Below, piece by piece: positions 34,788 through 45,106 of a stretch of 64,000 nucleotides of DNA; the first letter of the stretch is position 1; the number at the start of each line of letters is the position of its first letter. The notes below the pieces were generated by a model, which saw nothing but the letters and a program-made list of their open reading frames with translations, was not told where the DNA came from and did not search any database. Source of the DNA: Pseudoalteromonas arctica (GTDB lineage: Bacteria > Pseudomonadota > Gammaproteobacteria > Enterobacterales > Alteromonadaceae); NCBI RefSeq assembly GCF_012927645.1, contig NZ_JABBMT010000018.1, forward strand, positions 1 to 64,000, read 5' to 3'. A program made the position numbers and the translations under genes.

Positions 34788-37700
34788 GTGAGCAGTATAT
34801 TAACAAAAAAATGCGCATTAACACTGGCGATCACAGCAAGCTTTTCAGGCCAATTAATTGCAAATGATAAACAAATTGAACGTCAATTAACACCAAATAA
34901 AACAACGATAAAAGAAGGAAAACAAGAAGCCCCTGAAAAAATAGTGGTGACTGGCTCTCGCTTAAAGCGTGATAGTTTTTCTGTTGCCACACCACTAGTG
35001 ACCATGGATCGCACAGCGATTCAAGACACTGGTTTAGGTAACTTATCTGACGTTCTTGTTGATAACATGCCTGCACTTAGCCAAAGTATAGGTAACAATA
35101 CTAGTCAATCGAGCATTTCTGGCACTGGCCTTTCAACCGTTCAATTACGTGATTTAGGCGCTAATCGTACCCTTACTCTTATTGATGGTCGCCGCGTAGT
35201 GTCAAATAGCTACGGCGGTAACTATGTAAGCTTAAATACCATTCCAAGCGGCATGGTTGAACGCGTTGAAATCATCAGTGGTGGCGCATCTGCAACGTAT
35301 GGAGCCGATGCAGTCGCTGGGGTCGTCAATATAATTACCCAATCAAAAAAAGAAGGCTTTGATTTTCAGGCTCGTGGTGGCCAAACCACCGACGGTGGCG
35401 GCAAAGAGTTTACGCTTGATTTAAACTACGGCGATTCATTTGCTAATAATAAAGGGTATGTGTTTTTTAGTGCCAACTGGGACCGCGATTTTGGCATTAG
35501 TTACTATGATCGCGATCGGGCAAAAATAGAAGCCGCACATAGCTATAATAACACTCTTATGTGCAATCAAATGATGACCGCAAGTGGCTCTAAATGTATG
35601 CGTGACATTACTCAAGCTGATTGGGTAAGTAAAAGTGATGGCACCTTAGGCGGGGTTTTTCTAGAAAACAATAACAACGACACGCAATTTTGGTATGACG
35701 GTCAAACACTGCGTGATGACTGGAAAGGCAATGAAGAAATATACGGTATTAACTCAAATCAGTACGTAATGCTGGATGTACCAAGTGATAACCTGTCAAC
35801 AGCCGTAAAAATCGATTTTGATATCAGCGACGACATCATGAGTTACTTCCAACTGCAATATAGTAAAAGTGGCTCATTCAACAGTAAGTCACCTGAAGAT
35901 GAATATGAGGGTGCATTCGTACCGCGTTATGATGCTGTAACAGGCGATCCAATCGCAGATATCGCACCAGGCTACATTCCAATTAATAACCCGTATGTGC
36001 CACAACAAATCTTAGACGCAAACCCATACAAAGACCGTATTTATTGGGATCGTCGTTTTGGCGAAGTCGGTAATATCAGTACTGATAATGACCGTACCAC
36101 TATCCGGACATGGGCAGGCCTACAAGGTACTATGTTTAATCATCAATGGGATTGGGATGTATCAGCCGGCTATGGGCAATTTAAACAGCATCAAATCCGT
36201 AATAATGAACTGAATGTAATAAAGTTAAATCAAGCATTACAAGCAGAGAAACTTGCTGATGGCACTATTCAATGTATAGATGAAGCAGCCCGTGCAGCAG
36301 GCTGTGTACCAATCAACCTATTTGGTGAAGGCTCAATTACGCCAGATATGGCCGATTGGATCCGTAGCAACCCGATTATTGATACAAAAATTCAGCAATA
36401 TACAGTGATGGGTTATATCACTGGTGATTTATTTGAATTACCAGCAGGGAGTGTTTCTGCGGTATTTGGTGGCGAATATCGTAAAGATAGCCAAAGCTTA
36501 GATACCAGTGAAGACATGAAAGTTGGCGGTATTACGTTTAACGTTGTTCCTTCATTTTATGGTGAAGTTGAAGTCTATGAAGCCTTTGCAGAATTGGCGA
36601 TCCCACTACTAAAAGATGCCCCACTTGCAAAAGGCTTATCCGCTGAAACCTCGTTACGCTTAGCTAATTACAGCATGGAAAACGTCAATACTGTAGCCAG
36701 CTATAAACTAGGTTTACTATGGCAGCCAGTTGATGGCTACATGGTACGCGCAAATTATGCTCGCGCACAGCGTGCTCCAACGATTACCGAATTGATGTCT
36801 CCACCGCGTGGCGATTTCGACTCATATGATGATATTTGTGATGGCTTAACGGCGACCTCAACTAAGCCAGGTCATGATAATTGTCGTTTAGAGCCAACTC
36901 TTGCTAAGCAGCTAGCTGAGGATCCTAACTTTAAATTCGACAGCGAAGATAACAATTACTCTCCAGGTACAGGTAACCCTAACCTTAAAGAAGAAACGGC
37001 CGATACCTATACCTTTGGTGTAACACTATCCCCGGAGTTTTTCCGTGGTTTTAATCTCGCCATCGATTACTACGATATTGCCATTATTGATGCGATTGAT
37101 GAGATCAGTAACGAAAATATTATGAATGAATGTTACGATTCTGAAGCAGCTTGGGGTAGCAATAATGAGTTCTGTAATGATATCACCCGAAATAACGAAG
37201 GTAACATCATCAAAATTCTCCAACGTGAATATAATTTAGATGAGCTGACAGCCCGTGGTTATGATGTAGTCGCGACTTATGATTTTGATATTGGTAGTTA
37301 TGGCGATGTATCTTTAAAGCTTGACTACAATCACGTTATTGAAAACTCACAAACCTATGAAGGTTTAGATGGCAATAACGTAGTTACTCATTATGCTGGA
37401 TATGGTCGCAGTAAAGACAAAGCCGCGATGTCAATTGCATGGAGTTTGGATGACTTGCGTATTCGTTGGCGTACCAACTTCTTGGGCTCTTTTAAAGCCG
37501 ATCAACAAGATGAAAAAGATTACCTGAAGGCCGTGTTAGAAAACAATGAAAACTGTGCCACTGCAAGTGCAGACTGTATTACCAATCCAGAGCCTCTGGC
37601 TTATCAAGACTACGGATCATATATAAAGCATAGTTTATCAGCTTCTTACACTATGGCCTTAACTTCAAACAGCGACTTACGCGTGTTTGCTGGAATTAAT

Positions 37701-37814
37701 AATATATTTGATAATAAAGGCGCATTCTACCCAAGTGGCAACGGTAATTATTACAGTGGATATGGCGGTGGTACTGGTCGTTATATGTACTTAGGTGCAC
37801 AATATAGTTTTTAA
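34788..37814 (+). CDS. TonB-dependent outer-membrane receptor
   Basis: A 1008-residue outer-membrane transporter. It starts at GTG 34788 after AAGGGA. A signal peptide (cleavage near residue 26, LIA|ND) is followed by a TonB box (KIVVTGSR, about 51-58), a plug domain with LRDLGANRTLTLIDGRRV and GGASATYGADAVAGVVNIIT, and a 22-strand barrel ending in aromatic YLGAQYSF. Length and plug wording fit the large receptors that import oligosaccharides, peptides or siderophores in marine bacteria, but the substrate is not readable. No degrading enzymes lie next to it; the divergent propeller-type regulator is its most likely controller. Confidence 0.95.
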   Translation: MSSILTKKCALTLAITASFSGQLIANDKQIERQLTPNKTTIKEGKQEAPEKIVVTGSRLKRDSFSVATPLVTMDRTAIQDTGLGNLSDVLVDNMPALSQSIGNNTSQSSISGTGLSTVQLRDLGANRTLTLIDGRRVVSNSYGGNYVSLNTIPSGMVERVEIISGGASATYGADAVAGVVNIITQSKKEGFDFQARGGQTTDGGGKEFTLDLNYGDSFANNKGYVFFSANWDRDFGISYYDRDRAKIEAAHSYNNTLMCNQMMTASGSKCMRDITQADWVSKSDGTLGGVFLENNNNDTQFWYDGQTLRDDWKGNEEIYGINSNQYVMLDVPSDNLSTAVKIDFDISDDIMSYFQLQYSKSGSFNSKSPEDEYEGAFVPRYDAVTGDPIADIAPGYIPINNPYVPQQILDANPYKDRIYWDRRFGEVGNISTDNDRTTIRTWAGLQGTMFNHQWDWDVSAGYGQFKQHQIRNNELNVIKLNQALQAEKLADGTIQCIDEAARAAGCVPINLFGEGSITPDMADWIRSNPIIDTKIQQYTVMGYITGDLFELPAGSVSAVFGGEYRKDSQSLDTSEDMKVGGITFNVVPSFYGEVEVYEAFAELAIPLLKDAPLAKGLSAETSLRLANYSMENVNTVASYKLGLLWQPVDGYMVRANYARAQRAPTITELMSPPRGDFDSYDDICDGLTATSTKPGHDNCRLEPTLAKQLAEDPNFKFDSEDNNYSPGTGNPNLKEETADTYTFGVTLSPEFFRGFNLAIDYYDIAIIDAIDEISNENIMNECYDSEAAWGSNNEFCNDITRNNEGNIIKILQREYNLDELTARGYDVVATYDFDIGSYGDVSLKLDYNHVIENSQTYEGLDGNNVVTHYAGYGRSKDKAAMSIAWSLDDLRIRWRTNFLGSFKADQQDEKDYLKAVLENNENCATASADCITNPEPLAYQDYGSYIKHSLSASYTMALTSNSDLRVFAGINNIFDNKGAFYPSGNGNYYSGYGGGTGRYMYLGAQYSF

Positions 37815-37887
37815 ATGATAGCGTCTAAAATTTATTGCTAACGAAGCATTAGTGCTTCACTAGCTTTATAACTACTAGGTTGTTGTC

Positions 37888-37920
37888 AAAGGTACGTATC
37901 GCAAGAACGTACCTTTTTAT
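37888..37920 (+). terminator. Terminator of the TonB receptor gene
   Basis: Stem AAAGGTACGT/ACGTACCTTT (37888-37897 with 37907-37916), nine-base loop, then T-rich sequence. Confidence 0.85.
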
Positions 37921-37926
37921 TTAAAC

Positions 37927-39038
37927 CTAAAACCAGTTTTGCATTTCTATTAATCTTGACTCGGTGCGTGCGTATTCAAATGCCAGCTTTTTACCTTGAT
38001 ATAAATCAGCAATGCCAACCTCGCCACTCAATATCAATAACTTGCCACGGTCGTAAAATTCATCCACTAAGGCAATAAAGCGTCGCGCTTCATCGTCTAG
38101 TGTATGTTCTTGTAAATCTTGTTTTCACGCTGATAACTATCTTCAATACCATGCACTATTTGCTTACCTGTTGCCGCAGCGCCCATTACTGGCACATTAC
38201 AGATATATACACGCTGATAGTACTTTGCTAAATGAATATAATCAGCGGTGCTACGCGGGCCTGAGCACAATGCCATAAAATCAAACATAATGGCATTATT
38301 GCTGAGCCTTAAACACGCTAGTTTACGCCCGTAAATAGTAATATCAGTTGCTGTTTGTAAGTTATCTGCAAAAGCCAAAAAATCAGCATCCAGTTCAGAG
38401 TTAGCCGAGCTGTTAAAATAATGAGTCGCGTGCTTTCCAAAACGAAATCGGTGGTCAACAGAGCCTGTGACATTAATAATATGACAATGCGCTTTAATTA
38501 ACGCTATGGTGGGTAAAAAGCGCGCTCGCTGCAAGCCGTTATAATAAAGCTGCTCAGGTTGACAATTTGACGTAGCAACCAAAACGATGCCTTTGGCAAA
38601 CAAGGCTTTAAATAACCCTGCCATGATCATAGCATCGCCAATATCAGAGACAAAAAACTCATCAAAGCAAATTAATTTAAGCGTTTCTGACCACTCACTG
38701 GCTATTTTATCTAGCGGATTTTTAACCCCTTGCAACTGCCCTAAGCGAGTATGTACTTGAGCAATAAAATGATGGAAGTGTAAACGTGTTTTTTGTTTAA
38801 TAGCTACAGTCTCAAAAAACAAATCCATTAGCATCGATTTACCCCGTCCAACAGGCCCATACAAATAAATGCCCTGCAAAGATACCGATTTTTGCCACCA
38901 ATGATACGGTTTATCAATAGCGATTGCGAGATTGTCTAGTGCATTCACCGCTGCTAATTGGGCATCATCAAATTGCAATTTACCGATGGCTATTTGCTGT
39001 TGATAATATGCTAATATTTGTCCGCTATGTACTGTCAT
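37927..39038 (-). pseudogene. zapE: Cell-division ATPase ZapE split by a frameshift
   Basis: From ATG 39038 the frame encodes 313 residues of an AFG1/ZapE ATPase: GIYLYGPVGRGKSMLMDLFF (Walker A), LICFDEFFVSDIGDAMI (Walker B), ATSNCQPEQLYYNGLQRARF. It then ends early at 38097. In another minus-strand frame the conserved C-terminus follows at once: LDDEARRFIALVDEFYDRGK, then LSGEVGIADLYQGKK and NWF with a stop at 37927-37929. The switch lies in GAAAACAA near 38120, and one extra A would restore a product of about 370 residues, the normal length. ZapE binds FtsZ late in division and is not essential in E. coli. This is a recent mutation or a sequencing error. Confidence 0.85.
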
Positions 39039-39096
39039 GCGTTATCACGATCCGTTATACTCGCCGCCATTGTAGTCGACTAGCAGTGTGAACCCA

Positions 39097-39795
39097 ATGA
39101 AATTCCCTTGCCGCCTAGATAAATTTATTAGCCATCTAGCAGAAACGCCACGCACCAAAGCGAGGGCAGGAATAAAGCGTAAAGATGCCAGCGTAAATGG
39201 CGAGGTGATCAGCGCTTATGATCATCCAATCACAGCAACAGATGACGTATTGTGGCAAGGTAAGCCGCTAGTTTTTCTAGGTAAACGCTATTATATGCTG
39301 AATAAACCGGTCGGTTATGTATGCGCCAACAGTGACGAGTTACACCCAACGGTATTTGATTTACTCGATGAACCTAACATGAGTGATTTTCATGTTGCAG
39401 GTCGGCTTGATCTCGATACGACTGGACTTGTGCTCATTACCAATGATGGCGATTGGTCACATAAAATTACCTCCCCAAAACATAACAAATTCAAGACTTA
39501 CCTGATTGAAACGCAAGAACCTCTAACGGATGATGCGCTGGAAAAACTTCGCCAAGGGGTGCAATTACGTAACGAAAAAGAGCTAACCAGACCAGCAATT
39601 GCAGAGCAACTTGCCACATATTGTTTACGTTTATCAATTTGTGAAGGTAAATACCATCAAGTTAAACGTATGCTCGCCGCAGTCGGTAATAAGGTAGTTG
39701 AATTACATAGAGAAAAAGTAGCAAATATCGAGCTTGATGAGACCCTTGCCAGCGGAGAATATCGACTTTTAAGCGCAGCAGAAATCTCACTTTAA
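39097..39795 (+). CDS. rsuA: 16S rRNA pseudouridine(516) synthase RsuA
   Basis: A 232-residue pseudouridine synthase that isomerises U516 of 16S rRNA. An S4 RNA-binding domain (RLDKFISHLAETPRTKARAGI) is followed by the catalytic domain with YYMLNKPVGYVCAN, GRLDLDTTGLVLITNDGDWSH (the catalytic aspartate is in RLDLDT), and EGKYHQVKRMLAAVGNKVVELHR. Alignment with E. coli RsuA is nearly end to end. I use ATG 39097; the GTG at 39088 would add three residues, and neither has a strong ribosome site. It is divergent from zapE across a short gap. Confidence 0.94.
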   Translation: MKFPCRLDKFISHLAETPRTKARAGIKRKDASVNGEVISAYDHPITATDDVLWQGKPLVFLGKRYYMLNKPVGYVCANSDELHPTVFDLLDEPNMSDFHVAGRLDLDTTGLVLITNDGDWSHKITSPKHNKFKTYLIETQEPLTDDALEKLRQGVQLRNEKELTRPAIAEQLATYCLRLSICEGKYHQVKRMLAAVGNKVVELHREKVANIELDETLASGEYRLLSAAEISL

Positions 39796-39919
39796 ATTAC
39801 CTACAATAGAAACTTGAGTAAAAGTCACGTCTAATTCCGTTATTACTGTTAATTAAAACTAACATCTAGCCGACAAACATGGTAGAAATCGTAGTCATAA
39901 CAATAATAAGGGGCTCAAT

Positions 39920-41551
39920 GTGCTGTCAGGTTTAGCATTAAGAACTAAAATAATCTTGTTCGCTGGAGCGATGTTTATAGCACTCAATGCTATAGCATTA
40001 CTGGGCTTACAATCTCTTCATCACGCTAGTGAAAACGATAATATTGCCCGTATTAATCAACTCATGAAAAGCACGACAAATATTGTCGAGCAATTTGAGT
40101 TACTTGCTAAAAATGGGCAACTAACCGAGCAACAAGCGCGTGAATTTGCCACGCAAATATTGCGTGAAAACAAATACCACGACAGTGAATATGTCTACGT
40201 AGTGAATGATAAACTCAACTTTATTGCTACACCGCACGATCCGCAGTTACACAACACCAGCTTTAATGATTTCAAAGATGCCAGCGGTAACAGTATTGGT
40301 CGTATGGTTGAACAATTAGTCGGAAATCAAACCAATAAAATTATTACTTATCATTGGGATTCGGTCCGCGATGGTGAAACCGTTGACCTAACCTCTGTGG
40401 TACAAAAAACTCCTTACTTTGGTTGGTATGTTGGCACTGGGATCAGCGAAAAAGAAGTCGATGAACGTTACTGGAATACCGCTAAGTGGTTAGTAGGTTT
40501 GTCACTACTTATTGCCCTTGCTTTAACTGCTGCAATTGCGCGTTTTGGCATTTCACTCAGTAACGCATTAGGCGGTGAAGTCACTGAGGTAATTGGTATT
40601 GTTAAGCAAGTTTCTCGTGGTAAATTAAATTCACATATTCGCACTGACGCCCAACCTGAAAGCATAATTGCTGCCATGCACTATATGCAACAAGGGCTGC
40701 GGGGTGTAGTTGGCAGCATTAAAGGTGTTACTGATAGTCTAAAAAATCAGAGTTTAGATAACGAATCCCGCTCAACTGAGCTTGATAAACTGACGCGTAG
40801 CCTAAATGAAGAAACTCACATGGTCGCATCAGCGATCACTGAGTTAACAGCCTCTGCGCAAACAGTGGTTGAGCATGCCGAGCAAGCCGCTTTTTCAGTA
40901 CAAAAAGCAGAAAGCCAAGGGCAAAATGCTAGCCATTTAACTGCAGAGGCAGCAAATACCATTGCTCTTTTAGAGCAACAAATTGACAGCGCTGGTAATA
41001 ACATCCAACTCCTTGATGATGAAGTAAATAATATTGCAAATGTGCTTACTGTTATTCAAAGTATTGCCGAGCAAACTAACCTGTTAGCACTCAATGCAGC
41101 CATTGAAGCAGCCCGTGCTGGTGAACAAGGAAGAGGCTTTGCGGTCGTTGCGGATGAAGTACGTCAACTAGCGCAGCGCACGCAAACCAGCACAGAAGAA
41201 ATTCGTACTATGATCGGTAAATTACAATCCGCCACTAAAGATGCAAAAACTTCAGTTAATTTAAGTATTGCCACCAGTGAGCAAACCGTAGCGAAATCTA
41301 AAGATGCCAGTGAAGAGTTGCAGCGTGTTGCTGCATCTTTGAGTGCCATCGCACAAATGAGCCATCAAATAGCCATTGCAGCTAAAGAGCAGCTCAATGC
41401 AGGGGAAGACACAGCAAGACGCATTGTGACCATATCAGACACGGCCTCACAGACCGCAGACCTATCACATCAAGCCCATGCTGCAACGGACTTAATCAAA
41501 GGGCTGACTAGCGATTTAGAGGCCGAAACAGACAAGTTTAGCTCTGAATGA
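39920..41551 (+). CDS. Methyl-accepting chemotaxis protein with single Cache domain
   Basis: A 543-residue chemoreceptor starting at GTG 39920 after AAGGGG. The first membrane segment (about 11-30) leads into a periplasmic sCache_2 domain (about 35-185, with [21 protein letters not shown] and [12 protein letters not shown]), which binds small molecules such as organic acids. A second membrane segment (about 195-215) is followed by a HAMP-like linker. The signalling hairpin has the classic tip [20 protein letters not shown]. It will control CheA and flagellar rotation. The gene is monocistronic and ends in a strong terminator. No NWETF-type CheR tether is seen at the C-terminus. Confidence 0.95.
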   Translation: MLSGLALRTKIILFAGAMFIALNAIALLGLQSLHHASENDNIARINQLMKSTTNIVEQFELLAKNGQLTEQQAREFATQILRENKYHDSEYVYVVNDKLNFIATPHDPQLHNTSFNDFKDASGNSIGRMVEQLVGNQTNKIITYHWDSVRDGETVDLTSVVQKTPYFGWYVGTGISEKEVDERYWNTAKWLVGLSLLIALALTAAIARFGISLSNALGGEVTEVIGIVKQVSRGKLNSHIRTDAQPESIIAAMHYMQQGLRGVVGSIKGVTDSLKNQSLDNESRSTELDKLTRSLNEETHMVASAITELTASAQTVVEHAEQAAFSVQKAESQGQNASHLTAEAANTIALLEQQIDSAGNNIQLLDDEVNNIANVLTVIQSIAEQTNLLALNAAIEAARAGEQGRGFAVVADEVRQLAQRTQTSTEEIRTMIGKLQSATKDAKTSVNLSIATSEQTVAKSKDASEELQRVAASLSAIAQMSHQIAIAAKEQLNAGEDTARRIVTISDTASQTADLSHQAHAATDLIKGLTSDLEAETDKFSSE

Positions 41552-41561
41552 TATACACATT

Positions 41562-41594
41562 AAAAAGCCCGCATTAATTACGCGGGCTTTTTAT
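41562..41594. terminator. Bidirectional terminator after the chemoreceptor
   Basis: Stem AAAAAGCCCGC/GCGGGCTTTTT (41562-41572 with 41582-41592) between convergent genes, with T runs on both strands. Confidence 0.9.
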
Positions 41595-41608
41595 TTGAAT
41601 TGATTAAG

Positions 41609-42382
41609 TTAAGATTTAATTTGTACCAAATCAAAATCAGCCATACTTGGTACTATCATTTGTAATCGTGATTCGGTGACATCAAGCGAGTTTAAACATT
41701 CACAGTATTCTGAAGCTTTTAACTCTAACTGTTGAGCTTTTTTCTGTAGTGACTTATCTATTTCTTTTGAAATAATATCCATGCGCTGCCCCATGTCATT
41801 AATACGATCTTCAATATTACCTTCGCGGGACTTAAATGCATCACCTAAAGAAATTAAAATAGCGCCGAGAGAGCCATGAACGGCTGAGTGAATTTTTTGA
41901 CTGATCTCTTCGGTAAAAAAATCATCAATTTTAGATAGTGATTGTGGCGCAATAAAAAAGAAATCATCACCGCGTTTAAACTTATCCATTAAAGCCCGCT
42001 CGACATATTGCAGTTGCGTTTTGAGCACTTCCGACTCTTTGTCTGACATGCCTTCAACAACTTGCTCTATCGCACTCAAGCCAAGATTAACACCGTCAGT
42101 TGCCAACTCCACCAACTCAGGCACCGTATCGCGAATACCCGCGCTAAACTGCTTTAACACTAGGGTTTCCTCAGCCGTTAGATCAATCCAATAACCACGG
42201 ATAAATAGTTGATTATCATTATTTATTTGTACGCGGGTTTGGCCTTTATCAACAATACGGATCACATCATCAGTGATGATCAAACCATGCCCTAGCTCTA
42301 CTTCACAAATGGCTTTAGCACTGACATTAAGGCTTGATAGTGCTATGGACATCGCCAATATCGAACGAGATAAAAACGCCAT
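41609..42382 (-). CDS. DUF2884 family exported protein, YggN-like
   Basis: A 257-residue periplasmic protein of unknown function. The signal peptide ends SLNVSAKA (cleavage near residue 24). The rest matches E. coli YggN in layout: an N-terminal beta strand region with GLIITDDVIRIV, a middle helical stretch (LTAEETLVLKQFSAGIRDTVPEL), and a C-terminal coiled coil with a Cys-containing EYCECLNSL. I start at ATG 42382, which follows GAGGTG; the GTG at 42388 is too close to that site. It converges with the chemoreceptor gene and lies downstream of the metalloprotease gene, separated by a REP-like element. Confidence 0.85.
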   Translation of the reverse strand: MAFLSRSILAMSIALSSLNVSAKAICEVELGHGLIITDDVIRIVDKGQTRVQINNDNQLFIRGYWIDLTAEETLVLKQFSAGIRDTVPELVELATDGVNLGLSAIEQVVEGMSDKESEVLKTQLQYVERALMDKFKRGDDFFFIAPQSLSKIDDFFTEEISQKIHSAVHGSLGAILISLGDAFKSREGNIEDRINDMGQRMDIISKEIDKSLQKKAQQLELKASEYCECLNSLDVTESRLQMIVPSMADFDLVQIKS

Positions 42383-42453
42383 AAACACCTCAAAAAGACT
42401 AAAAATGGAAGGCGGCTAGGTTAACAAAAAACCAGTTTTATGCAAGAAAAATG

Positions 42454-42513
42454 GTAGGCGCGATTTTACATCGCGCATGAATAGGCTTCTGCGCGGGATA
42501 AACCCGCGCCTAC
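42454..42513. repeat. REP-like pair of inverted GC hairpins
   Basis: Two stem-loops in opposite orientation: GCGCGA/TCGCGC (42458-42463 with 42471-42476) and GCGCGGG/CCCGCGC (42491-42497 with 42503-42509). They are bracketed by GTAGGCGCG and CGCGCCTAC (42454-42462, 42505-42513). A single related unit is found at 46145-46166, after fbp. This is the layout of a REP doublet (BIME). Confidence 0.8.
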
Positions 42514-42515
42514 AT

Positions 42516-44945
42516 TTAAATTGGTGATCCTGGTGGAATTGGTAAGGCGGTAAAATTTGTCGGCCAATTGCCGGTAGTCAGAAACTGTTTAAGTTGATCG
42601 GCTAAGTATTGCTTAAAGGCACTTTCACCAACATCAGCACTGCTAAGTAAAGACTCTTGCTGATACGCCTTATTCAGTTTTACTAAGTAATAACGCAACT
42701 GGGCTTGCACCTCTGGAGCAACTTTATCACTGGCGACTAAATCAGCAAACTGCTTTGCTGTTAATAACTGCACCCGCTGAGTTATTTTACCTGCCATGCC
42801 TTTTTTACTCTGAATTAAAAACACCTGCTGATAAACTTTTGCAAGCAGTTCATCTAAGCTAAAAAATGCATCACTGCGTGCTTGCTGCTGCGCTAAACGA
42901 TTTAATCGCTGGCTATTTAGCAATAACCCTAAACTATGTTGTGCAGCCACTTCAGGAAGTGCCATTGCATCTAAAGTTAAGCCAGTTCGGCCAACAATAC
43001 TTTCTCGGCTTTTAGATTCGCCATAGGCCTTGGGTGGAATAAGCGCTAACACTGATTCTGGTAATACTAAATTGTCAGCATTTAGGGTAGCTAAAATGGC
43101 CTTTAAAGCGAGCTGTTGAGTTGCCTTTGCAACAACTTGTGCACCTTTTACCATACCTTGACCACGTACTTCATAATCATAATCAACACCTGCAATCAGT
43201 TTTACAGCAGACTCGACCTGATAACGATGGAATAAATACAGCGGCACCAGCATCTCTTCAAGCTGAGACAGTGACGTCCCTTCTTTGATATTGTTAATAC
43301 CAAATTTAGCGAGTGCTTGCTGTCTTATTTCAAGTACTCTTAATAGCTCTTCACTTGGCGAACTGCCGTTATCCCATAAATGTGCTGTTGGGTGCGCACC
43401 ACCTTGCGCTCGTGCATCACTATCAGAAATAAACTCCAGTCCTTTAGCTTGATTGTCTGCTAAAATTGCAGCCAGCTCGGCACCTTCATCAAGGCCTGTA
43501 AAATCACTGTAACCGTACTTTATAACTTGCGTATCCCACTGTCCCATACCTTGCGCATAGCCTCGGCTCACATCGAGTTCACCATGGTCATTAAAGCCCA
43601 CTAGTGGGTGCGGATAATCCATCACCGACGCACGATCAGCCACTGACGCAGAGAAATTATGAGCAATACCAAGTGTGTGACCAATTTCGTGAGCACTGAG
43701 CTGGCGAATACGATCAAGTGCCATTGCTTGTAACGTTTTTGCCACTTCATTACCTTCTAAATAAGGCGCTGCAAGTGCTTCAGCAATTAAAATATCTTGG
43801 CGCACACGCAGTGAGCCTAATGTAACGTGACCTTTTAAAATCTCACCTGTACGCGGATCGATCACCGAGCTGCCATAAGACCAACCACGGGTTGCACGAT
43901 GCACCCATTGGATCACGTTATAACGTACATCCATAGGATCTGCGTTATATGGTAATACTTTGACAATAAAGGCATTTTTATAACCCGCCTCAGTAAAGGC
44001 ATCATCCCACCATTTTGCGCCATCGAGTAACGCTGTTTTTACCGGCTCTGGTACACCTGGATCTAAATAATAAATAATTGGCTCAACAGGTTCGCTAATA
44101 GGTAAGCTTGGGTCTTTTTTCGCAAGACGATGACGCGGGATAGTGCGTAGCAACATTGATTTACTTAATGGCGCGGCATAATCTTTATGTTCAATACTCC
44201 AATATCCTGATTGCGGATGAAACGCACGTGGCGTGTAATTATCATCAGGTAACTGTATTAAAGAGTGATGCATATGCACGGTTAATGCGTAAGGGTCAGC
44301 ACTGACCTGACGAATGTACTCACCCGGTTGAGCACCATTAAATGTCAGCACAGCTTCAAGTTCAGTATTTTTCATAAACGCTTTTGAGCGTTCCATATTT
44401 ACCGCACTGCGGCTTTCATCAAGGCTAAAATTACCTTGTTTACGGGCTGCAAGCGTTCGACCCACACCATGTACATCACTCAGTAAATACGGCGTGTAAT
44501 CAATCAGTACAGCTTGCGGGCTTTGTGCAACCACTTTAAAACCCGCTAAAATACTTGATGCAAAGGCTTCTTGAATACTTTTTTGTTCGGCTTTATTGCT
44601 GGTATTTGCACGGTAGTAGGTATTAATAGCCCGTAACATCACTTTATCACCAAAGCGCTCAAACTGTACAAGATGTGTATTGCCTAACTGGCCGCGATCA
44701 AGGCCAATATCGTTAGAGCCGACACCATAAGGCAAGCTTTGCTGTAATAAAAATTGCTGCTTGAGTTTATCAACTTTTAAATAAATTTTACCGTTTTGAG
44801 TGTCGTAATAAAAAGAGAAGTAGCCCGGAAAATGATTCATTTGTTCAGTAAAATCATTAATAGACTTAATTGCTGCGTGCGCTTGGGTTATCATAGTTAG
44901 CAACACAGTAAAGAGTATGTAACGTATCAATGGTATTTTTTGCAT
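42516..44945 (-). CDS. Exported zinc metalloprotease of the DUF5117/DUF4953 type
   Basis: An 809-residue protein with a signal peptide (first 24 residues, ending QAHA|A). The extended zincin motif HEIGHTLGIAH (419-429) supplies three histidine ligands and the catalytic glutamate, as in metzincins. Before it, WVHRATRGWSYGSSVIDPRTGEI is a family landmark; the N-terminal half (about 35-230) matches the DUF5117/5118 region and the C-terminal half is helical. The protease probably acts in the periplasm or outside on peptides, but substrates are not known. It is divergent from fbp. The REP-like element right after its stop probably protects its mRNA. Confidence 0.9.
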   Translation of the reverse strand: MQKIPLIRYILFTVLLTMITQAHAAIKSINDFTEQMNHFPGYFSFYYDTQNGKIYLKVDKLKQQFLLQQSLPYGVGSNDIGLDRGQLGNTHLVQFERFGDKVMLRAINTYYRANTSNKAEQKSIQEAFASSILAGFKVVAQSPQAVLIDYTPYLLSDVHGVGRTLAARKQGNFSLDESRSAVNMERSKAFMKNTELEAVLTFNGAQPGEYIRQVSADPYALTVHMHHSLIQLPDDNYTPRAFHPQSGYWSIEHKDYAAPLSKSMLLRTIPRHRLAKKDPSLPISEPVEPIIYYLDPGVPEPVKTALLDGAKWWDDAFTEAGYKNAFIVKVLPYNADPMDVRYNVIQWVHRATRGWSYGSSVIDPRTGEILKGHVTLGSLRVRQDILIAEALAAPYLEGNEVAKTLQAMALDRIRQLSAHEIGHTLGIAHNFSASVADRASVMDYPHPLVGFNDHGELDVSRGYAQGMGQWDTQVIKYGYSDFTGLDEGAELAAILADNQAKGLEFISDSDARAQGGAHPTAHLWDNGSSPSEELLRVLEIRQQALAKFGINNIKEGTSLSQLEEMLVPLYLFHRYQVESAVKLIAGVDYDYEVRGQGMVKGAQVVAKATQQLALKAILATLNADNLVLPESVLALIPPKAYGESKSRESIVGRTGLTLDAMALPEVAAQHSLGLLLNSQRLNRLAQQQARSDAFFSLDELLAKVYQQVFLIQSKKGMAGKITQRVQLLTAKQFADLVASDKVAPEVQAQLRYYLVKLNKAYQQESLLSSADVGESAFKQYLADQLKQFLTTGNWPTNFTALPIPPGSPI

Positions 44946-45106
44946 AATCTTATCTTTGTTATTCGCGTTTTAAATACGGTTAAGGTGTGCCCAGTATAGG
45001 ATGTTGCACCTAAAATACAGTTATTTAAGACGAAATTCAGCGCTTGCTGTGATGATCCCTCTCACCCTATGATTATCATGGCCCATAACGTTATCAGGAA
45101 AATAGA

